DNA of 49,916 bases from a virus. A program made the position numbers and the translations under genes. Below, one piece after another: positions 41,448 to 47,821 of the stretch. Position 1 is the stretch's first letter. Each line of letters opens with the position of its first letter. The stretch covers positions 1 through 49,916 of IMG/VR virus record IMGVR_UViG_3300036045_000016; one strand, 5' to 3'. The notes beneath the pieces were generated by a model. It was not told where the DNA came from and searched no databases. It was given only the letters and a program-made list of their open reading frames with translations.

Positions 41448-41693
41448 CTATGCGCTCGGTCGGTTCATGATTTCTTTCAGGGCAACCCGACACCCAGAGC
41501 ACATAGAGCCGGCTCTAATAGACATACCCTGTGGTTTGTACTCGCTAAGGCGAGTCCGGTTAAACGCCCCAAGGGGGCGACCACAAAGCCCTTGGTTATT
41601 TTGTCCGATGATACACCGCTCCGAACTGAATTCGCCGCTGAAAAAGCTACGATACCGCGTTTGTATAGTTACCGCAGGCCCCTGACGCCTCAT
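41448..41693 (-). CDS. Zinc-knuckle small protein
   Basis: An 81-aa protein, ATGA overlap with the end of the amidotransferase gene. Pattern C-I-I-G..GLCGRP...SMCSGCRVALKEIM is a variant of the CG..CPACREIM pattern of the next gene, so the two are likely diverged paralogues. Basic and probably nucleic-acid- or protein-binding. It is co-expressed with the ligase set. Confidence 0.6.
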   Translation of the reverse strand: MRRQGPAVTIQTRYRSFFSGEFSSERCIIGQNNQGLCGRPLGAFNRTRLSEYKPQGMSIRAGSMCSGCRVALKEIMNRPSA

Positions 41694-43039
41694 GCCGGCG
41701 CCTCCGCAGCCATTTCACTCGACCACTCTGCCCATACCTCGTTCTCTACGTCACTGTAGAGTACATCGAGGTCATTGTAGAGTTCAGTGTGCTTCTCGCT
41801 TGTCACGTTCGCGTGAAAGAGCATGTACTGGATGAGCTGTTCGGGGATGCCGGATGACGCAGCCATGCGGCTGATTGTCCGCTTATGGACGAAGGTGTCT
41901 AGGTCTGCGAGGTCAAGTAGGGACTCCCATTCGTTTTGCGAGAATTTATAGTAGTCCGCCGGACTGTTTGAGACACCAGCCGTCTCCTTCTCCTGGGTGC
42001 TCAGCATGCTGCGGCAGTCCAAGCACATATCGCCGTAGTCCAGCACAAAGGCCATGTGAATCTCTGCGACGACGCCCTTACAGTGTCGGCATGTGTGCCA
42101 CTTACCGTTATGCTCATTCCAGAACTCCGGGTCGGCATCCACCCTTTCCTCCCAACGGATAGCCAAACCCTGATTGGCAGCCCGAATCAGGCCTACTGCC
42201 TTCTCAAAGTCAGCAGTCTGCACGACCCCGTTCGGGGTCTGACGCTCCCAGCCGGTCTTACAGGCCGGGGCTTTGAAGTCTCCGTCCCACGACTTTGTGC
42301 TCACATACTTCTTTGTCTCGAAGTCGTCGAGACGCCTAATACCATCCTTGGTCACCGACAGTGCCACGCCGGAGATTAGGTAGTCCGTGAACATGTCCTT
42401 GTGGGGGACTTGGTTAGTGATAGCCTTCCAGGCTCGCTGGATCGCTACCTGGGTCGAAGCCCAGACAACAATGTTCTCGGTTTCGATGGTGACGAGGGGA
42501 CTAGTTGGCCCCTTGAGCAGCAATACCCGGTTCCGGTCATCGGTGTTCACCGCCGCGACAGCGAAAGATCCCGACAGCATCTTGGTAGCTTCCTGATAGT
42601 TGTCGAGTCCGTGGTGGTCAAGAGCTGCGGCGACTGCCTGGCTGTCTACCTCGGCCGATCGCTGAATACCAAGCTCCCGGAACACTTCGTCGTCGTTCGT
42701 GATGTGGCCGTTGTGGGTTAGAAATGTTGAGCCAAGCATCACCGGATGGTTATTGGCCCACACACTCTCGTGTCCCTTGGTGACATAGCGGGTATGTGCC
42801 AGAGCGGCATGGCAGGTGTCGAGCAGCCGGCGACGAGCCTTGATGAAGGTAGAAGCGCTGAGCGCTTTCTTCTCGATGCTGATCTTGTTTGCTCCAACAG
42901 ACAGGACGCCGGTAGCGTCTTTGCCTCGCGGCTCAATACCAAGTAGTAGTTCGTCAAGGAAGCGCTCCAAAAGGCCACGCTGCCCGCTTTCGTGCAACAC
43001 GTCTGGGTTCTTTAGAAAGAACCCGGCAATACCACAAAT
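41690..43039 (-). CDS. Class II glutamine amidotransferase with probable ATT start
   Basis: A 449-aa protein. The frame opens at a TAG; AGGAG lies six bases before ATT 43039, which is followed by TGT GGT ATT GCC GGG TTC TTT, giving M-C-G-I-A-G-F-F, the invariant N-terminus of this class where Cys2 becomes the nucleophile. The next conventional start (GTG 43000) would delete it. Other sites: LAHTRYVTKG, NNHPV, LTHNGHITN. A C-terminal domain follows with a CRHC...CLDC zinc pair. It releases ammonia from glutamine for the ligases beside it. Confidence 0.85.
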   Translation of the reverse strand: MCGIAGFFLKNPDVLHESGQRGLLERFLDELLLGIEPRGKDATGVLSVGANKISIEKKALSASTFIKARRRLLDTCHAALAHTRYVTKGHESVWANNHPVMLGSTFLTHNGHITNDDEVFRELGIQRSAEVDSQAVAAALDHHGLDNYQEATKMLSGSFAVAAVNTDDRNRVLLLKGPTSPLVTIETENIVVWASTQVAIQRAWKAITNQVPHKDMFTDYLISGVALSVTKDGIRRLDDFETKKYVSTKSWDGDFKAPACKTGWERQTPNGVVQTADFEKAVGLIRAANQGLAIRWEERVDADPEFWNEHNGKWHTCRHCKGVVAEIHMAFVLDYGDMCLDCRSMLSTQEKETAGVSNSPADYYKFSQNEWESLLDLADLDTFVHKRTISRMAASSGIPEQLIQYMLFHANVTSEKHTELYNDLDVLYSDVENEVWAEWSSEMAAEAPA

Positions 43040-43048
43040 AGTGTTCTC

Positions 43049-44935
43049 CTACTCGTCGTCATCTTCGATATCATCAGCAGGGAAATACTCAAGCCGGTCT
43101 TCGTCCTCGAACCCGTCGTACTCGATGTCCTCAAGTGGGACACTAGGATCCCGAGCCAGCGCAAGCTCCACGCCTCGTCGGGAGGCGGGATTTCGTGGGG
43201 CCTTCTTAGAGAACCCCTCTGCTTGTGGAAGATCTAGCAAGGAATCCAGATAGACCGGCCCGAGATTTACAAGCTGGCTCTGCTTACAGGCATAGACCAA
43301 GGAGTCCCGCTCCGCCGCCGTTAATGGCAGGTTGATGTGCATCCACTCAAGTCGCGCTTTGATTCCCCTTTTCTCAGTGATCCTAAGCCCATTCCAGTTC
43401 TGTTCCCTCCAGGGAAGAAATACGAAGTCTTCTGGAACGAAGTCCTCCCGAGCGTGTGCCCAGGCTGTCAAGGCCTGTTGTACGGCCAGCCATGCGTGCA
43501 AAATCCGAGGCGTAATCTCGGCATTCCATAGCCGCCACTCAGCGGTAGCCTTACCAAGGTTGCACTGGCAAAGGTCAAACATCCCGGCCCTGTATGCCCC
43601 ACATTCACAGTTGCGAATAGCGGACATGTAGTTTGAAAGATTTAGCCCATGGCGACTCGGTCTATATTCACGAGCAAATTCCAGCACCGAGGAATATGGG
43701 CCGTAATCATCCGGCCGAGAATAAGAAGAGCCCTGAATGGATCGGTGAGACTCAGAGCCGGAACCCGCCAAAAAGTATAGTGGGGCTTCGAGATACCGAA
43801 ACATATGGTGATAGACCCACAAATCCCGCATGTTGAAGTCGTGAAGGTCGATGTGGATATGTCCTCCGGCACGGTGCGAGAACACGATATCTCCGATTTC
43901 ACGCAGCCCACGCAGTACCTCGGTTACGCGAAGCAATGCTGCCGCATGATTCTCGCTGTCCAAGTCCAGGAGGTAGGAGACAAGCTCCCCCCCTGAGACA
44001 GAGCTGTCTCTCTTGAGAACACACGGGGTACGTGACGTACTGTCTCCGTCTGCCGTGTAGCGGGCCAGTTGCCCGTGACCCACTAGACCGGCGCTATTTA
44101 GCACTTGGAGTGCAGTCGGGCCGGATCCGTCAAATTCCGTCTCAATCGAGACGGTGCGAATCGGACGTGCGTCGGAGCTCGGCAGCAACATAGAGCCAGA
44201 TGAGGGAAGTTCTTCGGGACTCCACCGCTCAAACTCGGCACGAAGCTCCGTCCGCTTGGCGACCTCGCATATAGGGCAACACCGGCCAACGAAGCTCCTA
44301 AGGACGACATGCCGTGTATGGGGGTGATACAACTCACAAACTGGACATATGCGGCCTATACAGGTGGTGCAATAGCGCCCCCCGCCTTCTGAAGATTCCT
44401 GGAGCTCGTCTTCCAAAAACTCCTGGGCACATCCCGAACAGCGCTCCCGTGGAGCGCAGCTCTCACACAGGGTGAACCGACTCCCTACGGCGAGAAGAGT
44501 ATTACAGCCCTCTACTTCGCAGGCACGAAAGCAGTTGGCACAATAACCGTCCTCTGACAAGGCCAGACCAAAGACGTGGCAATTCTCACATGCTGTTACC
44601 CTGAGACACCCTGGACATGCCCCGAGCGGGGCTGGCACCTCGCAACTGAGACACTGCGGCTCGACCTCGGAGAACCAACGATCGTTGTTCGGGCTATCAG
44701 ACGGCTCGAACGCCCACGTACTCCATACCAAGAAGGTCAGGTACGATGTGGGGGAGAGATTCCCGATAGCGGTAGGCCTAAGTGCAAGGCCGTTCGCGTT
44801 CGCCCAATCGCGCAGTTCGAGGTACCGCCGACGCAACTCAACAGCGGAGATATTCAGCTCTCGCAGGCTTGCGGTGCTCTCGTCGATAGCCTGGAAGCTG
44901 TCGGGAAGCCTACTAATGGACGTAAGAGTCGGCAT
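43049..44935 (-). CDS. Zinc-ribbon amidoligase (GS-like COOH-NH2 ligase)
   Basis: A 628-aa protein. Residues 95-223 hold about nine CxxC-type pairs forming several zinc ribbons. From 262 the amidoligase domain appears: SIETEFDG (263-270), the basic strand LKRDSSVSGGELVS (307-320), GGHIHIDLHDF (357-367) and TAEWRLWNA. Such domains fold like glutamine synthetase and ligate an amine to a carboxylate using ATP. The tail (590-628) is highly acidic. ATG overlaps the stop of a 38-aa gene (TGATG). Confidence 0.8.
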   Translation of the reverse strand: MPTLTSISRLPDSFQAIDESTASLRELNISAVELRRRYLELRDWANANGLALRPTAIGNLSPTSYLTFLVWSTWAFEPSDSPNNDRWFSEVEPQCLSCEVPAPLGACPGCLRVTACENCHVFGLALSEDGYCANCFRACEVEGCNTLLAVGSRFTLCESCAPRERCSGCAQEFLEDELQESSEGGGRYCTTCIGRICPVCELYHPHTRHVVLRSFVGRCCPICEVAKRTELRAEFERWSPEELPSSGSMLLPSSDARPIRTVSIETEFDGSGPTALQVLNSAGLVGHGQLARYTADGDSTSRTPCVLKRDSSVSGGELVSYLLDLDSENHAAALLRVTEVLRGLREIGDIVFSHRAGGHIHIDLHDFNMRDLWVYHHMFRYLEAPLYFLAGSGSESHRSIQGSSYSRPDDYGPYSSVLEFAREYRPSRHGLNLSNYMSAIRNCECGAYRAGMFDLCQCNLGKATAEWRLWNAEITPRILHAWLAVQQALTAWAHAREDFVPEDFVFLPWREQNWNGLRITEKRGIKARLEWMHINLPLTAAERDSLVYACKQSQLVNLGPVYLDSLLDLPQAEGFSKKAPRNPASRRGVELALARDPSVPLEDIEYDGFEDEDRLEYFPADDIEDDDE

Positions 44936-45051
44936 CAGTTCAGGCTGAAGTACGCTACGTAGGGTACTGGCTCTCCGCTTTCCAACTCAGGGAGCCAAAC
45001 CAGGTAACGATAGAAGGTAGAAAGACGACGAGGGAAGTATCGGCTATACAT
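44935..45051 (-). CDS. Micro-protein coupled to the amidoligase gene
   Basis: ATG 45051 to TGA 44935 encodes 38 residues rich in Tyr and Arg (MYSRYFPRRLSTFYRYLVWLP...). Its ATG overlaps the stop of the preceding 29-codon frame (ATGTAG) and its TGA overlaps the amidoligase ATG (TGATG), a coupling arrangement. It could be a real micro-protein or a translational leader. Confidence 0.5.
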   Translation of the reverse strand: MYSRYFPRRLSTFYRYLVWLPELESGEPVPYVAYFSLN

Positions 45052-45133
45052 CTTCTCCTGCATCCTCCGGATGTCTAAGCGCCTTGATCCGCTTCCTCAT
45101 AGGCGAGTCATCTTTGCTGTCTCTCTTAGTCAT
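45044..45133 (-). CDS. Micro-protein (basic) in the same coupling chain
   Basis: ATG 45133 overlaps the stop of the 173-aa gene (ATGA) and ends at 45044, encoding 29 residues (MTKRDSKDDSPMRKRIKALRHPED..). Strongly charged and perhaps helical. Real translation is supported only by the overlapping start/stop codons. Confidence 0.45.
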   Translation of the reverse strand: MTKRDSKDDSPMRKRIKALRHPEDAGEDV

Positions 45134-45651
45134 TTTCTAAACAGCTCCACGCAGGCAGCGTGGTATGAGGTACCGCCCTGGATCTTCGCAATAAGCTCCG
45201 AAGCCTTGCCCCTGGTCACCGGCACAACACAGCGATCCTCATGCAGATCCCTGGCACGATTCATCAAGAACACCACCTGCCCATGGGTCGGGAGTCCATC
45301 CTCCTCTACCTTGACTGGCGGGGTCTTAGGAGGCTCAGGCGCTACCTGGTCGTCAGCCAGGGCGAGAAACGCAGCCTTTTCTTGCAACTGATCTATTACC
45401 TCCGAGATGCGCTGGATATGATCGACCCGCTTGTCCTGCACCACAAGGGCCGTAGTCATGGTGGCCTTGTCTTCGAGCTTGAGCTGCCGCTGACGCGCCT
45501 CCCACGACTTCCCGAACCTAGATACGAACTGCTTTAGGCTCGGCTTGCGCTTGCCCCACTTCTTCTGCACCGGGGGCTTGTTCCAGTGCTTGTTCAGGTA
45601 CTCACTGTGCGCGGCTTCAATAGTGCCGGCATTGAGGAAACCGTGTGTCAT
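45130..45651 (-). CDS. Helical protein with DUF3072-like C-terminus
   Basis: A 173-aa protein. The N-terminal half is basic and coiled (KWGKRKPSLKQFVSRFGKSWEARQRQLKLEDKA), then a Pro-rich linker, and the C-terminus PTHGQVVFLMNRARDLHEDRCVVPVTRGKASELIAKI resembles the short DUF3072 helix-loop-helix motif of actinobacteria. It starts by ATGA overlap with the preceding gene. Function unknown. Confidence 0.6.
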   Translation of the reverse strand: MTHGFLNAGTIEAAHSEYLNKHWNKPPVQKKWGKRKPSLKQFVSRFGKSWEARQRQLKLEDKATMTTALVVQDKRVDHIQRISEVIDQLQEKAAFLALADDQVAPEPPKTPPVKVEEDGLPTHGQVVFLMNRARDLHEDRCVVPVTRGKASELIAKIQGGTSYHAACVELFRK

Positions 45652-45878
45652 GGTGTTTCCTCCGCGACCTGCTTGGCCAGAAGGTAGTTATTCTCTAGGA
45701 TGTACTCCTGGCCACGCTCATTTAGGTCTTTATCTGCTGCTTGTGCGCTGAACCACTTCGCCCAGCGCACCTCTTCGTTTGGGAAGTCATCCTTCACGAA
45801 GATCGTCCCGAACACGAAGTCCGGATGCTCCCGGACACGCTGGAATAGGTCGTGAATACTCTCGGCTTCCTGATTCAT
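45648..45878 (-). CDS. Small acidic protein
   Basis: A 76-aa protein (MNQEAESIHDLFQRVREHP...). ATG overlaps the end of the previous gene (GCATGAA). Mixed alpha/beta with FVFGTIFVKDDFPNEEVRWAKWFSAQAAD. No motif is recognised. Confidence 0.55.
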   Translation of the reverse strand: MNQEAESIHDLFQRVREHPDFVFGTIFVKDDFPNEEVRWAKWFSAQAADKDLNERGQEYILENNYLLAKQVAEETP

Positions 45879-46066
45879 GCCTCCCGCCCCCGATACCTCT
45901 GTGTCCGCATCTCGCGGAGGGATTCCAGCTCGTGCCTCGTATGCGCGACATCGGAACGAACCAAGGCCCGCTGATTCAGGGAGTCGCTGATGGTGCGGTG
46001 GAACGGGCGATGCCCGGGGCGATGAATGGCGTTCTGACCACGGGTATGAATGAGGCGTGTAGGCAT
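45875..46066 (-). CDS. Small Arg/His-rich protein
   Basis: A 63-aa protein from ATG 46066, which overlaps the end of the CCLG-family gene. Basic with several His residues (IHTRGQNAIHRPGHRPFHRTI) then a helix (LVRSDVAHTRHELESLREM). The longer open frame in this phase is not used because it covers the CCLG gene. Function unknown; nucleic-acid binding is possible. Confidence 0.5.
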   Translation of the reverse strand: MPTRLIHTRGQNAIHRPGHRPFHRTISDSLNQRALVRSDVAHTRHELESLREMRTQRYRGREA

Positions 46067-46425
46067 CACTTGTACTCCTTTTCGAGGTAGTCTGCTATAC
46101 CACTGAAGGAGAGTCCGCCTTCTCCAAAGGTGTCGTTCTTCATTGATAGGTACTTTTCGTCGCGAGCCGATAGGCCACCGACCCACTCCACGACGAGACC
46201 CGGCAGGCCCCCCCGAACCGGCCGGCTGGCATCGGTAGCACAAAAGGCCATGGGCACGCCGTCACCGGGAGTAACCCAGCCCCCCTGCTTACTTTCTTTC
46301 CGATATACGTCGCACAAAACCCCCAGACAACAAAACTTATCTTTGCTGGGTCGGAGTGCTCCGCATCCCTGCTTATACTCCCCGCTGCGCAGGGCTTTGA
46401 TCCACTTGCGCATGTTCTTGTTCAT
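46066..46425 (-). CDS. CCLG-family small phage protein, paralogue 2
   Basis: A 119-aa protein sharing with the 36.8 and 46.8 kb genes the blocks KWIKALRSGEYKQG..LRPSKDKFCCLGVLCDVY and the C-terminal LSFSGIADYLEK. The middle third differs most. ATG overlaps the stop of the upstream gene (GCATGA). Function unknown. Confidence 0.7.
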   Translation of the reverse strand: MNKNMRKWIKALRSGEYKQGCGALRPSKDKFCCLGVLCDVYRKESKQGGWVTPGDGVPMAFCATDASRPVRGGLPGLVVEWVGGLSARDEKYLSMKNDTFGEGGLSFSGIADYLEKEYK

Positions 46426-46802
46426 GCGCAGCTACATCCGCTACAGCACCGGGAGTACTCGTCGCGTGCTGGGATATCCTCTGTCGGGACATAGACCTCG
46501 GGATTGGAGTTGGCGTGGGTTCCCCATACGCCCAAAGAACTCACCACGCCGTCATCTCCCTTACGGAAGCTCTGAACGACCCGGATTTCCAACAACGTTC
46601 CCTCGTCACCGGGCCGGTAGCTACCCCCGGTATCCATCCAGCTCATTGCTTCCTTGACGGCACGTAGGTACCGCCCATAGTCCGGCCCTTCGTAGGCCAC
46701 TACATAGGCTTCCTCAGAGTCCGGGACGCCGCTAAAGGGCTGCCCATTTGGCTCTGCCTGGCGCATGTCCTTGAGTAGTACGTACAACGTGTTTGGATCC
46801 AA
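46422..46802 (-). CDS. Unknown small protein with Cys-rich C-terminus
   Basis: A 126-aa protein starting at TTG 46802, directly after the stop of the third CCLG gene; ATG 46766 is a possible alternative. Middle part TLLEIRVVQSFRKG is beta-like and the C-terminus ends SRCCSGCSCA, four Cys in eight residues, perhaps for metal binding. No family recognised. Confidence 0.5.
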   Translation of the reverse strand: MDPNTLYVLLKDMRQAEPNGQPFSGVPDSEEAYVVAYEGPDYGRYLRAVKEAMSWMDTGGSYRPGDEGTLLEIRVVQSFRKGDDGVVSSLGVWGTHANSNPEVYVPTEDIPARDEYSRCCSGCSCA

Positions 46803-47180
46803 TTACAGATTCCTTTCGATGTGGTCGGCAATAGTGTTGAAGTCATACGAATCGCAAGGGGAGCACCCCTCGTCGTTCATGTCCGGAAGCACCTTCTCGA
46901 AGATTTCAAGCTCGCCGCGAGTAACTCCAGCCCACCTAAGAATCCTCTTTGGCAGTAGGCCACAACCCAGGTCTTCCTCACGATTACCCAACTTCAGGTT
47001 CCACCGACCCCCTTCCACACAGTACAAAACCCATTCCCCCGGCTGCTCTTCCAGGTAAAGGTCGGACAGAACTCCTAGGCAGCAGTAGGTGTCTTCCGAG
47101 GGGCGAAGATAGCCCTGCCCCCGCTTGTACTTCCCACTGCGAAGTGCAGCAACCCACAGGTCGCGAATACGCTTCTTCAT
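46803..47180 (-). CDS. CCLG-family small phage protein, paralogue 3
   Basis: A 125-aa protein with [35 protein letters not shown], then RILRWAGVTRGELEIFEKVLPDMND and DFNTIADHIERNL. It is the third member of this family in the genome. ATG follows AAGGAGAGAAC. Function unknown. Confidence 0.7.
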   Translation of the reverse strand: MKKRIRDLWVAALRSGKYKRGQGYLRPSEDTYCCLGVLSDLYLEEQPGEWVLYCVEGGRWNLKLGNREEDLGCGLLPKRILRWAGVTRGELEIFEKVLPDMNDEGCSPCDSYDFNTIADHIERNL

Positions 47181-47204
47181 GTTCTCTCCTTGTGAGGGCT
47201 GCCA

Positions 47205-47705
47205 TCAGCAGCCGTAGGCTCGATACTCGGGCGGATTGGTGGCAGACATAGCTGCCGCTTCGCGCTCCAACTTGCGCCACGCCTTCGTGAAGAACCGAAT
47301 ACCGTAGTACCGACGAGCTAGGTCAGCTACCCAGGCCCGTCCCCAGCAGTTAGCCCACGCTTCGTCAGATACTCCACGGGCATGGGCAGCTTCGTGAGCG
47401 AGGATCATCAGAGCCCCGCCGTTCGGGATACCTAGCATGAGGTACTGGCAGACCTTAGGGCCTAGCCAGATTTCCTCACTAGGCGAGAAGGCGAACCCGT
47501 ATAACTGGTCGCCGTAGGTGAAGTTGTACTCCGCCTGCACTGTGGCCCACTCTGTTGAGTCGGTGTAGCACCGAGCATCAACGGGCTTGCCAGCTACCAA
47601 GGAAGCCATCTGGTCAATCTTGTCCTCCGGCGGCAGCTGTTGGATGTTCTTCCCAGCCGTCCCAAGGCTCATGAAGCTAACTAGGACAGCGAGAATGGCG
47701 TGCAT
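47205..47705 (-). CDS. Secreted HEXXH metallopeptidase
   Basis: A 166-aa protein with AGGAGG eight bases before ATG. Residues 1-18 (MHAILAVLVSFMSLGTAG) are a signal-peptide-like segment. The zinc motif is ILAHEAAHARG (HExxH), followed by DEAWANCWGRAW, whose Glu may be the third ligand. It is the first gene of the long leftward accessory operon. Likely acts outside the membrane on envelope or cell-wall proteins. Confidence 0.65.
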   Translation of the reverse strand: MHAILAVLVSFMSLGTAGKNIQQLPPEDKIDQMASLVAGKPVDARCYTDSTEWATVQAEYNFTYGDQLYGFAFSPSEEIWLGPKVCQYLMLGIPNGGALMILAHEAAHARGVSDEAWANCWGRAWVADLARRYYGIRFFTKAWRKLEREAAAMSATNPPEYRAYGC

Positions 47706-47720
47706 GGCTTACCTCCTATG

Positions 47721-47757
47721 TGCTCGACCATGCCCACGGGATTGCGGGCATGGAGCA
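47721..47757 (-). promoter_or_regulatory. Hairpin in the leader of the secreted peptidase gene
   Basis: TGCTC-GA-CCATGCCC pairs with GGGCATGG-AGCA, a stable stem ending 16 bases before the start codon and next to AGGAGG. It could control translation or mRNA stability of the first gene of the leftward operon. Confidence 0.5.
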
Positions 47758-47761
47758 GCAC

Positions 47762-47821
47762 AAAAAAGCGAGCCCAGGGGAGCGAGGATTGCAGTCTGGA
47801 TACCTGCGCTCCCCCGAGCTC
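47762..47821 (-). terminator. Leftward rho-independent terminator upstream of the accessory operon
   Basis: On the - strand a 15-bp stem (arms 47807-47821 and 47769-47784, two G-U wobbles) is followed by TTTTTT (47762-47767). Only about 57 bases separate it from the start codon of the next gene, with no visible promoter, so the transcript arriving here comes from the non-coding region to the right and may need to pass this terminator. Confidence 0.7.
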
